The notes below the pieces were generated by a model. It was not told where the DNA came from, did no database searches, and saw only the letters and a list, made by a program, of their open reading frames with translations. This document shows, in pieces, positions 49,340 through 59,069 of a stretch of 64,000 nucleotides of DNA; the first letter of the stretch is position 1; each line of letters starts with the position of its first letter. The stretch lies in NCBI RefSeq assembly GCF_022879575.1, contig NZ_CP084260.1, forward strand, positions 1,178,001 through 1,242,000, read 5' to 3'. Source of the DNA: Caballeronia sp. SL2Y3 (lineage in GTDB: Bacteria > Pseudomonadota > Gammaproteobacteria > Burkholderiales > Burkholderiaceae). Position numbers and translations under genes: made by a program.

Positions 49340-49582
49340 CTACTTCGCGATGGCGTCGCTCGCGGGACTGTGATGCAGCATGCGGTCGCTGTTGGGCGGC
49401 GGGGCGGGGCGCTTGACCGGCATGTTGTCGGGATTGTCGGGGCGCGCGGCGCTCGTTGCCGGCGAGCCGGGCGCGCTGGGCGGCTTGACCATGGACGCGC
49501 CTTCGTCCGGTCGCGCGGTTTGCGCCTGTGCGGCGAACGCCGCGCACAGCAGCGCAGCGGCCGCGATCGATATGCTTTTCAT
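49340..49582 (-). CDS. small exported Pro-rich protein
   Basis: An 80-residue protein with a signal peptide (ISIAAAALLCAAFAAQAQ) and a Pro/Asp-rich mature part. GGAGA precedes ATG 49582. Probably periplasmic and disordered; function unknown. Confidence 0.6.
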   Translation of the reverse strand: MKSISIAAAALLCAAFAAQAQTARPDEGASMVKPPSAPGSPATSAARPDNPDNMPVKRPAPPPNSDRMLHHSPASDAIAK

Positions 49583-49725
49583 GTCAGTCTCCGCGAGGCG
49601 CGACGCACGCGGGCGTCGCATGTTCGGTGTGACAGCCGGCGCGGCGAAAGATTCGGGATGCGCGCCGGGAACCGCCCATTGCGCGCTGCGGTAAAATTGC
49701 GGATTAGCCGAACCAGACGTCTGCC

Positions 49726-50730
49726 ATGTCCGCCGCTTCGAAAAACAGCCCCCGCCGTGTGTCCGTCGCCCCGATGATGGACTGGACGGATCGCCATTGC
49801 CGCTCGCTGCATCGGATGGTGTCGCATCACGCGTGGCTTTACACCGAAATGGTGACGACCGGCGCGCTGCTTTACGGCGATGTCGCGCGTCATCTCGCGT
49901 TCACGCCGGCGGAAGCGCCCGTCGCGCTGCAATTGGGCGGCAGCGAACCGGCCGATCTCGCGAAGAGCGCGAAACTCGGCGAGCAATGGGGCTACGACGA
50001 GATCAACCTGAACTGCGGCTGCCCGTCGGAGCGCGTGCAGCGGGGCGCGTTCGGCGCATGCCTGATGAAAGAGCCGGATCTCGTCGCGGACTGCGTGAAG
50101 GCGATGCGCGATGCGGTGTCGATTCCGGTGACGGTCAAACATCGCATTGGCGTCGATGCGGTCGAGGACTACGCGTTCGTGCGCGATTTCGTCGGCACGG
50201 TGGCGCAGGCGGGCTGCGAAGTGTTCATCGTCCATGCGCGCAATGCGATCCTGAAGGGCCTGAGCCCGAAGGAGAACCGCGAGATTCCGCCGCTCAAGTA
50301 CGACTACGCGTACCGGTTGAAGCGCGACTTCCCGCATCTCGAGATTTCGATCAACGGCGGCATCACGACGCTCGACCAAGTGGAGGAGCACCTGAAGCAT
50401 GTCGATGGCGTCATGCTCGGGCGCGAGGCCTACCACAACCCTTATGTGCTGGCGGGTGTCGATTCGCGGTTCTACGGCGCGACGACGCCGGTGCCGACGC
50501 GCGAGGAAATCGAAGCTCAACTGATCGACTATGCGCGCGCCGAACTTGCGCGCGGCACGTATCTCGGCGCGGTGACACGCCATGCGCTGGGCCTGTATCG
50601 CGGCGTCGCAGGCGCGCGGGGATGGCGGCGCACGCTGTCGGACAGCCGCCGGCTTGCGAAGGGCGATCTGAGCATCTTCGACGAGGCGCGCACCTACTTG
50701 CGCGAAGCGGCGGAAGCGGTGGAGTCCTGA
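49726..50730 (+). CDS. dusA: tRNA-dihydrouridine(20/20a) synthase
   Basis: A 334-residue FMN enzyme that reduces U20 and U20a of tRNA. Motifs: VAPMMDWTDRHCRSLHR (DusA type), LNCGCPSERVQRGAFGACLM with the catalytic cysteine, and VFIVHARNAILKGLSPKENR. It is 126 bases upstream of tRNA-His. Confidence 0.94.
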   Translation: MSAASKNSPRRVSVAPMMDWTDRHCRSLHRMVSHHAWLYTEMVTTGALLYGDVARHLAFTPAEAPVALQLGGSEPADLAKSAKLGEQWGYDEINLNCGCPSERVQRGAFGACLMKEPDLVADCVKAMRDAVSIPVTVKHRIGVDAVEDYAFVRDFVGTVAQAGCEVFIVHARNAILKGLSPKENREIPPLKYDYAYRLKRDFPHLEISINGGITTLDQVEEHLKHVDGVMLGREAYHNPYVLAGVDSRFYGATTPVPTREEIEAQLIDYARAELARGTYLGAVTRHALGLYRGVAGARGWRRTLSDSRRLAKGDLSIFDEARTYLREAAEAVES

Positions 50731-50790
50731 CCGCACGCATCGATCGTAAAAGAATGCTCAAGAGCACTAGGCAAGCAGAAACTTTGTTCG

Positions 50791-50796
50791 TATAAT
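50791..50796 (+). promoter_or_regulatory. -10 element of tRNA-His promoter
   Basis: Perfect TATAAT 61 bases before the tRNA. No good -35 was found at the expected distance. Confidence 0.5.
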
Positions 50797-50856
50797 CTCG
50801 CTTCTCGATTGGCAGGCAATCTTGCCAATACGAGACGTAGCAAATTAGTTGTCAGC

Positions 50857-50933
50857 GGTGGCTGTAGCTCAGTTGGTAGAGTCCAGGATTGTGATTCCTG
50901 TCGTCGTGGGTTCGAGTCCCATCAGCCACCCCA
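50857..50933 (+). tRNA. tRNA-His (GTG)
   Basis: A 77-base tRNA with encoded CCA, anticodon GTG in CAGGATTGTGATTCCTG, and an extra 5' G that pairs with the C discriminator, which is unique to tRNA-His. Confidence 0.95.
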
Positions 50934-50946
50934 AAGAATTCATACG

Positions 50947-50976
50947 AAAAGCCCGGTCATCGCGACCGGGCTTTTT
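50947..50976 (+). terminator. terminator after tRNA-His
   Basis: AAAAGCCCGGTC, ATCGC loop, GACCGGGC and five T. Confidence 0.88.
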
Positions 50977-51070
50977 GCTTTTCCACCACTAAACACAGCA
51001 CACGCACTGCGCGCCCACCGTGCTAGCATCAACGCACCACCACCCCGAACGAACGACCACGGAGACAGCT

Positions 51071-51373
51071 ATGGCTACTTTGGCGATCGACGGCGTGCGT
51101 TGGGTCAACGACCGCGTGACCAATGTGCGCTGGGGCAGCTTCGATTCCGCCACGAACGACTGGGCGGCGCCGACCACCATCGTGGACGTCCATCAAGTCG
51201 TGGACGCCATCAAAAGCGGCAAGGAAGTCCGCACGCTCTTCAGGCTCGGCGGGCGAACGTTTCTCGGACCCAAAGTCACCGCATTGCCGTACTCGAACGG
51301 CCACGTGGGCATCGAGGCGCGCGTGCAGGAAGGGCAGATCGAGAAATCGCTCGAAGACTTGCCGCCCGTCTGA
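51071..51373 (+). CDS. conserved hypothetical protein
   Basis: A 100-residue soluble protein, not recognised (LAIDGVRWVNDRVTNVRWGS, VVDAIKSGKEVRTLFRLGGR). GGAG 7 bases before ATG 51071. It leads a run of five small hypothetical genes, three tightly spaced. Confidence 0.6.
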   Translation: MATLAIDGVRWVNDRVTNVRWGSFDSATNDWAAPTTIVDVHQVVDAIKSGKEVRTLFRLGGRTFLGPKVTALPYSNGHVGIEARVQEGQIEKSLEDLPPV

Positions 51374-51394
51374 ATCAGTTCCAAGGGGTAGGCG

Positions 51395-51784
51395 TTGAAT
51401 CGCGAACAGGCGCACAGGTTCGAAACCGAAATCATGCCGCGCATCGCCGAGGGCGTGGCCCGCGTGGTCGATCAGAAATTGCGCGTCGAAGTCGTGCCCG
51501 GCGGCAATCCGCGCGAGCCGGCGCGGCTGCGCGTGAGCGCGCCGCCGTCGGATCGTGGCGCGCGCACGCGGCGTTATCCGTTCGACATGAACGTCTTCCT
51601 GACGTGGGACGACGAAGAGATCGAGCGATTGCTGCGTCCCGGCGGCGAAGCGCGTTTGCAGCGTTATCTCGACGCGCTCGGCGACAAGCTGCGCGCATGG
51701 CAGGACGCCCGCGAAGTGGATGTGCCGACGCGCTCGCAGGCGGAGCCGTCGGTGCTGCTTGGCGGACTGGACTTCGAGGCGTGA
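51395..51784 (+). CDS. conserved hypothetical protein
   Basis: A 129-residue soluble protein with a probable TTG start after AAGGGG. Helical start (FETEIMPRIAEGVARVVDQK) and an Arg-rich middle. Not recognised; it follows the previous gene by 21 bases. Confidence 0.55.
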   Translation: MNREQAHRFETEIMPRIAEGVARVVDQKLRVEVVPGGNPREPARLRVSAPPSDRGARTRRYPFDMNVFLTWDDEEIERLLRPGGEARLQRYLDALGDKLRAWQDAREVDVPTRSQAEPSVLLGGLDFEA

Positions 51785-51829
51785 GCGCCGCGCCTTGTCA
51801 GAAGCATCCGGACCAACGTGGAGGATCAG

Positions 51830-52033
51830 ATGACATCGTCGAATGAAGGCAAGCTGCGTGCATTCGTGCAGACGGCGGAACAGGGCGGCGGATTCGTGTG
51901 GGTCATCACGCTCGTGGATTTCGCGGCGGGCGAGGTCAAGCGCGCGTTGGTGTCCGAAGACAACTTCGCCACGGCCGACGCCGCGCGCGATGCCGGCAAC
52001 GATCGCCTGAAGGCGATGTCAAGCGACCGCTAG
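51830..52033 (+). CDS. small conserved hypothetical protein
   Basis: A 67-residue soluble protein (GFVWVITLVDFAAGEVKRAL). GGAGG 5 bases before ATG 51830, which decides the start over the GTG at 51818. Not recognised. Confidence 0.55.
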   Translation: MTSSNEGKLRAFVQTAEQGGGFVWVITLVDFAAGEVKRALVSEDNFATADAARDAGNDRLKAMSSDR

Positions 52034-52061
52034 GCGCTTCTTAAGCGGCGCGCGAGCGGAT

Positions 52062-52421
52062 ATGGCCGAGCATCAAAAAGAAAACGCGGACGAAACGCGA
52101 GAGGCGCGTTTTCGTAGCTACGAAGCAGCCGGCGAAGCGTCGATACGCGCGGAACTCGACGCGGCGCAGTCCGCTGACCCCGAAGCGGCGCATAAGCGCG
52201 CATGGCTGCACGCGAAGGACACCGCGCGCCAGGACGAGCAGTTCCGGGCGATGTTCGCGTCGGTGTCGTCGGCCAACGACGCTGCGCAACTTGCTCGCGA
52301 ATCCGCGGAGGCATCGCGCCGGTCGGCGTTCTGGACGATGATCGCGGCGCTGGCGGCGACCGCCGGCGTGATCGTCAATGCGGCGATTGCGCTCGGGTGG
52401 CTGGATTCACTGAGACGCTAG
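52062..52421 (+). CDS. hypothetical protein with C-terminal membrane anchor
   Basis: A 119-residue protein: charged, helical, Ala-rich body and one C-terminal hydrophobic segment (MIAALAATAGVIVNAAIALG), suggesting a tail-anchored protein. Function unknown. Confidence 0.5.
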   Translation: MAEHQKENADETREARFRSYEAAGEASIRAELDAAQSADPEAAHKRAWLHAKDTARQDEQFRAMFASVSSANDAAQLARESAEASRRSAFWTMIAALAATAGVIVNAAIALGWLDSLRR

Positions 52422-52435
52422 CGCTTCTTCGAAGC

Positions 52436-52633
52436 CTAGATCGTCCACCACGCGCGGACGGTCGGCTCGCCGTCGAGGGCGCGCAGGAAGTCGTCCGCGA
52501 AGGCGTCGCTGACGGTTTGCCATTCGGGCGTGCCGGTCGGCAGGTCGTCCGGATTCTTCAGCCCGCGCGCATGGCGGATCACGGCGACGGCTTCGCTCAG
52601 AGCGGCGAGGGATTCGAGACTTTGCAGGTTCAT
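52436..52633 (-). CDS. small hypothetical protein
   Basis: A 65-residue helical, acidic protein (LAALSEAVAVIRHARGLKNP, DAFADDFLRALDGEPTV). Ends 14 bases from the opposing gene. Not recognised. Confidence 0.45.
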   Translation of the reverse strand: MNLQSLESLAALSEAVAVIRHARGLKNPDDLPTGTPEWQTVSDAFADDFLRALDGEPTVRAWWTI

Positions 52634-52691
52634 ACGCGCGTTTACGGCGCCAGCACGCAAACCTTTAACCTGGTCCGATCTATCTGGAACT

Positions 52692-52832
52692 GTTGGCAGT
52701 CTTGAAAGCGTCCCAAACCTTCCGAGCCTTTGGTACGTGGGGGCCTTTCTAGAGCTTCGAACCAGCAGCCGCTCTGAACGTCTGAACCGTTCGGAGTCTT
52801 GTAAGCGTCCCCGCCCGGGCGAGCCTTGCAGG
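52692..52832. repeat. imperfect direct repeat pair in gap downstream of the MFS gene
   Basis: A 42-44-base unit with AGTCTTGwAAGCGTCCC and GAGCCTT occurs at 52692-52733 and 52789-52832, 97 bases apart. A separate perfect 11-base dyad, GAGCCTTGCAG / CTGCAAGGCTC, lies at 52821-52831 and 52851-52861 with a 19-base loop. No protein coding is apparent. Confidence 0.55.
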
Positions 52833-52883
52833 ACACCAACGCTTCCAGTTCTGCAAGGCTCGAACTCCGCGCCTCTGACGCGC

Positions 52884-54332
52884 CTAACGCTCCGTAGCCT
52901 TCCCTTTGACATGCCCCGAAACCAGCGCCCCTGCATCCTTGGGCAGACGCCACAGATCGATCACGCCCAGCGCTCCGATCAACGCCACGATCAAAAACGC
53001 CACGCCGAAGTCTTCCGGACCGATGGAATGCGCGTCATGCCCGTGCAGCCACTCGCCGATGCGCAGCGCGATCGCGCCGGCCGCGACGCCCACGCCCATC
53101 GACATTTGAAACAGCGTGCTGGATAGCGCCGAGGCGCCGCTCATCTGCGTCTTCGGCACGTCGGCGAAACTGAGCGTATTGAGCGCGGTGAATTGCAGCG
53201 AGCGCGACAGGCCGCTCACGAACAGCACGACGACGATGACGAGCGTGGGCGTCGAAGGCGCGAGCAGGCTCATCGCGGCAAGGGAAAGCGCGGCGATGAG
53301 CCCGTTGACCACCAGCACCGGCCTGAAGCCGAAGCGCCGCATCACGGGCGTGGTGACGAGTTTCATCGCGAGATTGCCGGCGAAGACGGAGAGCGTGAGC
53401 AGTCCCGACATGAACGCGTTCATGCCGAAGCCCACCTGAAACATGAGCGGCAACAGGAACGGCGCGGCGCTGATCGCGATTCGAAAGAGCGACCCGCCGC
53501 CCATCGCCACGGCAAAGGTGTGCACCTTGAGCGCCGACAGATCGACCACCGGCTGTTTCGTCCGAAGCAGATATCGCCACGACGCCATGCCCGCCGCGAT
53601 ACCCACAGCGACGAGCACGCCAATCATGCTCCACGACGCGTCGTTGCGGCCGATCAGTTCCATCGCGTAGAGCAGCGTCGTGCAGGCGATGCCGCACAGC
53701 ACGAAGCCCGCGAAATCGAAGCGGCGGTTCGCGTCTTCGCGCACGTTGTCGATATGGCGCAGCGTCAGCAGCAAGCCGATCAGACCGAGCGGCACGTTCA
53801 GATAGAAGATCCAGCGCCACGACGAATACGTCGTGATGAAGCCGCCGAGCGGCGGTCCGATGACCGGCGCGACGAGACCCGGCCAGGTGATGATGGCGAT
53901 CGCGCGCATCAGTCCGTCCTTCGGCGTGGCGCGCAGCACGGCCAGGCGGCCGACCGGCACCATCATCGCGCCGCCGATGCCTTGCAGCACGCGCGCCGCG
54001 GTGAACGCCGGCAACGTCGACGTCGCGCCGCACAGCACGGAGGCCGCCGTGAACACCGCGATCGCACTGCCGAACACCGTGCGCAGCCCGAAGCGGTCGG
54101 CCGCCCAGCCGCTGATCGGAATGAAGACGGCGAGCGTCAGAAGATACGCGGTGATGCCGAGGCTCATGTCGGCCGGATGCACGCCGAACGAGTGCGCCAT
54201 CTGCGGCATGGCGGTCGCGATGATCGTGCCGTCCAGATTCTCCATGAAGAAAGTCGCGGCGACGAGGGAAACGATCAGCGACGAACCGGGCTTCGCGTCG
54301 TCGGACTGGCTGGGCGTCGTGGAGGATGACAT
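52884..54332 (-). CDS. MFS multidrug exporter, DHA2 (14-segment) type
   Basis: A 482-residue transporter of the EmrB/QacA class. DGTIIATAMPQMAHSFG, ITAYLLTLAVFIPISGWAAD, RFGLRTVFG and ARVLQGIGGAMMVPVGRL are family motifs. It should export drugs or toxic metabolites with protons. ATG 54332 is preferred; a start at 54377 is possible, neither with a clear ribosome-binding site. No regulator is adjacent. Confidence 0.85.
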   Translation of the reverse strand: MSSSTTPSQSDDAKPGSSLIVSLVAATFFMENLDGTIIATAMPQMAHSFGVHPADMSLGITAYLLTLAVFIPISGWAADRFGLRTVFGSAIAVFTAASVLCGATSTLPAFTAARVLQGIGGAMMVPVGRLAVLRATPKDGLMRAIAIITWPGLVAPVIGPPLGGFITTYSSWRWIFYLNVPLGLIGLLLTLRHIDNVREDANRRFDFAGFVLCGIACTTLLYAMELIGRNDASWSMIGVLVAVGIAAGMASWRYLLRTKQPVVDLSALKVHTFAVAMGGGSLFRIAISAAPFLLPLMFQVGFGMNAFMSGLLTLSVFAGNLAMKLVTTPVMRRFGFRPVLVVNGLIAALSLAAMSLLAPSTPTLVIVVVLFVSGLSRSLQFTALNTLSFADVPKTQMSGASALSSTLFQMSMGVGVAAGAIALRIGEWLHGHDAHSIGPEDFGVAFLIVALIGALGVIDLWRLPKDAGALVSGHVKGKATER

Positions 54333-54534
54333 CGGCTGCGTGGTTTGTCGTTGGAAGACGTTATCGGTAAGCCACATCAAGCGAACTGCAAGCTCCGGAA
54401 CCCGTTTCGCTGCATCGCCAAGCCTTGCATTCTATCGGCGGAGCAGACCTCGCGCGCCTATGGTAGCTTCTGCGGTTGTCGGCAATGCCGCCGTGGAACC
54501 GCGCCAGCAGGCGTCAACAAAAAGGAACTGAGCG

Positions 54535-55587
54535 ATGAAGTATCGGAAACTGGGCGATTCGGGCGTCGACGTGAGCCTCATCGGGCTCGGCACCATGACC
54601 TGGGGCGAGCAGAACACCGAGAGCGAGGCGCACGAGCAAATCGACTATGCGCTTGCGCAAGGCGTGAACCTGATCGACGCCGCCGAAATGTACCCGGTCC
54701 CGCCGCGCCCCGAAACGCAGGGCCGCACCGAGGAATACATCGGCACGTGGCTCGCGAAGAACGCGGGCAAACGCGGCGATATCGTGCTCGCGACCAAGAT
54801 CGCCGGGCCCGCGCGCCAGCCGCACAACCCGCGTCACATTCGCGGCGCGGGCAACCAGTTCGACCGCAAGAACATCAACGAGGCGATCGACAGCAGCCTC
54901 AAGCGCCTGCAGACGGATTACGTCGACCTGTATCAGCTGCACTGGCCGGACCGCAGCACGATGACCTTCGGCCGTTCGGCGTATCCGTACATCGACGACG
55001 AATACACGGTGCCGATCGAGGAAACGCTCGCCGCGCTCGGCGATCTCGTCAAGGCAGGAAAGATTCGCTATGTCGGCGTGTCGAACGAAACGCCGTGGGG
55101 CGTGTCGCAATTCCTGCGCGCAGCGGAGAAGGCCGGGCTGCCGCGCATCGTCAGCATTCAGAATCCGTACAGCCTCGTGAATCGTACCTACGAACTGGGC
55201 TTGTCCGAATTCACGCACAAGGAAGGCATCGGTCTGCTCGCGTACTCGCCGCTCGCGTTCGGCTGGCTCTCGGGCAAGTACGAGGGCGGAGCGCGTCCGG
55301 CGGGCGCGCGCATCACGCTCTTTGAGCGCTTCCAGCGTTACAGCAAGCCGCAAGCGGTCGCCGCGACGTCGTCTTACGTCGAACTGGCGAAGCGCCACGG
55401 TCTGAGCCCGACGCAGCTCGCGCTCGCGTTCGTCAACACGCGGCCTTTCACGACGAGTACGCTCATCGGCGCGACGTCGATGGCGCAGTTGAAGGAAAAT
55501 ATCGCGAGCGTGGACATTGAACTGTCCGATGACATTCTGGCCGAGATCGAGGCGCTGCACGAGCGCCAGCCGAATCCCGCGCCGTGA
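54535..55587 (+). CDS. tas: NADP(H)-dependent aldo/keto reductase, Tas-like
   Basis: A 350-residue aldo/keto reductase with the catalytic tetrad in LIDAAEMYP (Asp, Tyr), VLATKIAG (Lys) and LYQLHWPDRS (His). The Tas-like form has the extra loop GPARQPHNPRHIRGAGNQFD. AAGGA precedes ATG 54535. Substrate unknown. Confidence 0.88.
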   Translation: MKYRKLGDSGVDVSLIGLGTMTWGEQNTESEAHEQIDYALAQGVNLIDAAEMYPVPPRPETQGRTEEYIGTWLAKNAGKRGDIVLATKIAGPARQPHNPRHIRGAGNQFDRKNINEAIDSSLKRLQTDYVDLYQLHWPDRSTMTFGRSAYPYIDDEYTVPIEETLAALGDLVKAGKIRYVGVSNETPWGVSQFLRAAEKAGLPRIVSIQNPYSLVNRTYELGLSEFTHKEGIGLLAYSPLAFGWLSGKYEGGARPAGARITLFERFQRYSKPQAVAATSSYVELAKRHGLSPTQLALAFVNTRPFTTSTLIGATSMAQLKENIASVDIELSDDILAEIEALHERQPNPAP

Positions 55588-55937
55588 TTCATGGCCATGA
55601 GTCGCGCCATGACTCATAGCCATGATTCGGGCCGCCGCGCCGCGAATGTGTCAGCATTGATGTTCAAGCGCTTTCGCGGCTCAGAAGCCGCATGCACTAT
55701 CCGGGCGATGCGCCTTCGTTGCATCGCGTCGCCCGGCTGAAACACCGAACGCGCATTCGAACACCGCGCGTTCGCGTCCTGCCGAAAGCCGCCGCGCCAG
55801 CATGAAACGGCTGCGCGCGGCCGCTCACACCCGGGCGCGGTGCCTGTAGCAAGGCACTGCGCTTGCTCGATGGTCCTGGTTGCCGCTGAGGCGCCCGTCG
55901 TGCCTCAGCGCGCTCTTCGCGAAAGGAGTCGTCGCTC
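55588..55937. other. 350-base gap upstream of tkt
   Basis: No credible gene. It holds an inverted repeat near the tas stop (ATGAGTC at 55597-55603 and GACTCAT at 55611-55617), part of three near-copies of GCCATGA(G/C/T)TC. A second hairpin, GCTGAGGC (55885-55892) / GCCTCAGC (55902-55909), lies in the presumed tkt leader 29 bases before the ATG. Confidence 0.5.
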
Positions 55938-58028
55938 ATGTCTCAAGCAACGCCGCAGTCCCAAGATCTGGATCGCCTCACGATCGACACGATCCGCACG
56001 CTGTCGATGGACGCCGTGCAAAAGGCCAATTCCGGCCACCCCGGCACGCCGATGGCGCTCGCCCCCGTCGCGTTCCATCTCTGGCAATACCATCTGCGCT
56101 ACGACCCCGACGCGCCGCTCTGGCCGAACCGCGACCGCTTCGTGCTGTCGGTCGGGCACGCGTCGATGCTGCTGTATTCGCTGCTGCACCTCGCGGGCGT
56201 CAAGGAAGTGGACGAAAGCGGCAAGCCGACCGGCAAGCCGGCCGTGTCGCTCGACGATATCAAGCAGTTCCGCCAGCTCGACAGCAAGACGCCCGGCCAC
56301 CCTGAATTTCGCATGACCACCGGCGTCGAGACCACGACCGGGCCCCTCGGCCAGGGCTTGGGCAACAGCGTCGGCATGGCGATGGCCGCGCGCTGGAAGG
56401 AAGCGCACTTCAACAAGTCGGGCGCGCCGCTCTTCGATTACCGCGTCTACGCGCTATGCGGCGACGGCGACATGATGGAAGGCATCTCGCACGAGGCCGC
56501 ATCGATCGCCGGGCATCTGAAGCTGTCCAACCTCATCTGGATCTACGACAGCAACCGCGTCACGATCGAAGGCCACACCGACCTCGCATACAGCGACGAC
56601 GTGGAATCGCGCTTTCGCGGCTACAACTGGAACACGCTGCACGTCGACGACGCCAACGACGCCAACGCGCTCGAAGCCGCGCTCAAGGAAGCCAAGGCGT
56701 CGACCGACAAGCCGACGCTGATCGTCGTGAAGAGCATCATCGGCTGGGGCGCGCCGAACAAGCAGGACACGGCGGCGGCGCACGGCGAGGCGCTCGGCGA
56801 CGAGGAAATCAAGCTCGCGAAGAAGTTCTACGGCTGGCCGGAAGACGCGCAGTTCCTCGTGCCCGACGGCGTCATGCAGCACTTCGCCGAAGGCATGGGC
56901 GCGCGCGGCAAGGCGGCGCATGCCGAGTGGAAGCAGCGCTTCGACGATTACGAGAAGCAGGACCCGGATCTGGCGAAACAGCTCTGGCAGATGCTCGAAT
57001 CCAAGCTGCCCGACGACTGGGACGCCGACATCCCCACGTTCGAGGCGGACGCGAAGGGCATGGCGACGCGCGAATCGTCGGGCAAGGTGCTCAACGCCAT
57101 CGCGAAGCGCATTCCGTGGATGATCGGCGGCGCGGCGGACCTCGCGCCATCGACCAAGACGAATCTCAAGTTCGAAGGCGCAGGCAGTTTCGAGCATGAC
57201 AACTACGCCGGGCGCAATCTGCACTTCGGCATTCGCGAGCACGGCATGGGCTCGGTCGCCAACGGGCTCGCGCTCTCGAACATGCGGCCGTTCGCGTCCA
57301 CGTTCCTGATTTTCAGCGACTACATGAAGCCGCCCATCCGCCTCTCCGCGATCATGGAAGTGCCGGTGATCTACGTGTTCACGCACGATTCCATCGGCGT
57401 GGGCGAGGACGGTCCGACGCATCAGCCGATCGAGCAGCTGGCTTCGCTGCGCGGCGTGCCGGGACTCTGCACGCTGCGTCCGGCCGATGCAAACGAAGTG
57501 AGCGAGGCGTGGCGCGTGGCGCTGTCGTTCTCGAAGGAGCCGTCGTGCATCGTCGTCACGCGCCAGCCGCTGCCGACGTTCGACCGCACCAAGTTCGGAT
57601 CGGCTGAAGGCGTGCGGCGCGGAGCCTACGTGCTCGCGGATGCCGAAGGCGGCAAGAAGCCGGAAGTGCTGCTGCTCGCGACCGGCAGCGAAGTCTCGCT
57701 GTGCGTCGAGGCATGGGAGAAGCTCACGAGCGAGGGAATCGCGGCGCGCGTCGTGTCCATGCCGTCGTGGGACATCTTCGAAAAGCAGGACGACGAATAC
57801 AAGGACTCGGTGCTGCCGCCCGATGTGCATGCGCGCGTGGCCGTCGAACAGGCCGCGACGCTCGGCTGGGACCGCTACGTGGGGCGCTTCGGCGCGACCA
57901 TCGTGATGCACACGTTCGGCGCGTCGGCGCCGCTGAAGGCGCTGAAGACGAAGTTCGGCTTCACGCTCGAAGGCGTCTACGAAGCGGCGAAGAAGCAGAT
58001 CGAGCGCGTCAAATCGGCCGGGGAGTGA
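55938..58028 (+). CDS. tkt: transketolase
   Basis: A 696-residue thiamine-diphosphate enzyme of the pentose phosphate pathway and Calvin cycle. Motifs: [24 protein letters not shown], the TPP-binding [20 protein letters not shown] and the C-terminal [11 protein letters not shown]. Full length. It is followed after 5 bases by gnd, so the two form an operon. A ribosome-binding site GAAAGGAG lies upstream. Confidence 0.95.
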   Translation: MSQATPQSQDLDRLTIDTIRTLSMDAVQKANSGHPGTPMALAPVAFHLWQYHLRYDPDAPLWPNRDRFVLSVGHASMLLYSLLHLAGVKEVDESGKPTGKPAVSLDDIKQFRQLDSKTPGHPEFRMTTGVETTTGPLGQGLGNSVGMAMAARWKEAHFNKSGAPLFDYRVYALCGDGDMMEGISHEAASIAGHLKLSNLIWIYDSNRVTIEGHTDLAYSDDVESRFRGYNWNTLHVDDANDANALEAALKEAKASTDKPTLIVVKSIIGWGAPNKQDTAAAHGEALGDEEIKLAKKFYGWPEDAQFLVPDGVMQHFAEGMGARGKAAHAEWKQRFDDYEKQDPDLAKQLWQMLESKLPDDWDADIPTFEADAKGMATRESSGKVLNAIAKRIPWMIGGAADLAPSTKTNLKFEGAGSFEHDNYAGRNLHFGIREHGMGSVANGLALSNMRPFASTFLIFSDYMKPPIRLSAIMEVPVIYVFTHDSIGVGEDGPTHQPIEQLASLRGVPGLCTLRPADANEVSEAWRVALSFSKEPSCIVVTRQPLPTFDRTKFGSAEGVRRGAYVLADAEGGKKPEVLLLATGSEVSLCVEAWEKLTSEGIAARVVSMPSWDIFEKQDDEYKDSVLPPDVHARVAVEQAATLGWDRYVGRFGATIVMHTFGASAPLKALKTKFGFTLEGVYEAAKKQIERVKSAGE

Positions 58029-58033
58029 TCGAC

Positions 58034-59014
58034 ATGCAGATCGGCATCGTAGGGCTAGGGCGCATGGGCGGCAACATCGGCCGCCGCCTGATGCGCGACG
58101 GACACGAATGCGTCGTGTACGACCACAATCCGCAAGCCACCGACGCGCTCGCGAGCGAAGGCGCGACCGGCGCGAAGGATCTGGGCGAACTCGTGGCGAA
58201 GCTCGCCGCGCCGCGCGTCATCTGGCTGATGCTGCCTGCCGGCAAGATCACCGAAGACACGCTTTCGGATCTGCACAAAATCCTGCAAGCGGACGATGTG
58301 GTGATCGACGGCGGCAACAGCTTCTACAAGGACGACATTCGCCGCGCCGCGCAGTTCAGGGAGCAGGGCGTGCATTATGTCGATGTCGGCACCTCGGGCG
58401 GCATCTGGGGACTGGAGCGCGGCTACTGCATGATGATCGGCGGCGACGAGGCCGTCGTGAGCCGGCTCGATCCGATCTTCGCGACGCTCGCGCCGGGACG
58501 CGGCGACATTCCCGCGACGCCGGGCCGCGAAGGACGCGATCCGCGCGTCGAGAACGGCTACATGTATTGCGGGCCGGTCGGGTCGGGGCATTTCGTGAAG
58601 ATGGTGCACAACGGCATCGAGTACGGGTTGATGCAGGCGTATGCGGAAGGCTTCCACATTCTGAAGCACAAGGAATCGACGGACCTTCCGGAGAACGAGC
58701 GCTATTCGCTCGACCTCGCGGATATCGCGGAAGTGTGGCGGCGCGGCAGCGTCGTGTCGTCGTGGCTGCTGGATCTGACGGCGGGCGCGCTCGCGAGCGA
58801 CGGCGGGCTCGAACACTTCTCGACCATCGTGGCGGACAGCGGCGAAGGGCGCTGGACGATCGAGGCGGCCATCGAGGAAGCCGTGCCCGCGCAAGTGCTC
58901 TCGGCGGCGCTGTACACGCGCTTCCGCTCGCGCGACGCCGATCTGTTCCCCGAGCGGATGCTATCCGCAATGCGCTTCGGCTTCGGCGGCCACAAGGAGT
59001 TTCCGGCGAAGTGA
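58034..59014 (+). CDS. gnd: 6-phosphogluconate dehydrogenase, decarboxylating (short, GndA-type)
   Basis: A 326-residue enzyme with the N-terminal Rossmann motif [16 protein letters not shown] and the 6PGDH motifs [30 protein letters not shown] and [15 protein letters not shown]. It converts 6-phosphogluconate to ribulose 5-phosphate. The length is about two thirds of E. coli Gnd, as in the NAD-preferring short class; cofactor choice is inferred. Cotranscribed with tkt. Confidence 0.9.
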   Translation: MQIGIVGLGRMGGNIGRRLMRDGHECVVYDHNPQATDALASEGATGAKDLGELVAKLAAPRVIWLMLPAGKITEDTLSDLHKILQADDVVIDGGNSFYKDDIRRAAQFREQGVHYVDVGTSGGIWGLERGYCMMIGGDEAVVSRLDPIFATLAPGRGDIPATPGREGRDPRVENGYMYCGPVGSGHFVKMVHNGIEYGLMQAYAEGFHILKHKESTDLPENERYSLDLADIAEVWRRGSVVSSWLLDLTAGALASDGGLEHFSTIVADSGEGRWTIEAAIEEAVPAQVLSAALYTRFRSRDADLFPERMLSAMRFGFGGHKEFPAK

Positions 59015-59034
59015 CGCGCTGAGTGTCGGGTTAG

Positions 59035-59069
59035 ACGGCGATGAACCGCGACGGTCCATCGCCGTTTTT
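59035..59069 (+). terminator. terminator after gnd
   Basis: ACGGCGATG (59035-59043), 13-base loop, CATCGCCGT (59057-59065) and five T. It touches the stop of the opposing permease gene. Confidence 0.8.

Noticed and set aside
50857..50933. tRNA-His as an integration site
   Set aside because: No integrase and no obvious direct repeat of the tRNA 3' end downstream was seen.
56454..57911. 485-codon frame antisense to tkt
   Set aside because: Shadow frame; tkt is complete and conserved.
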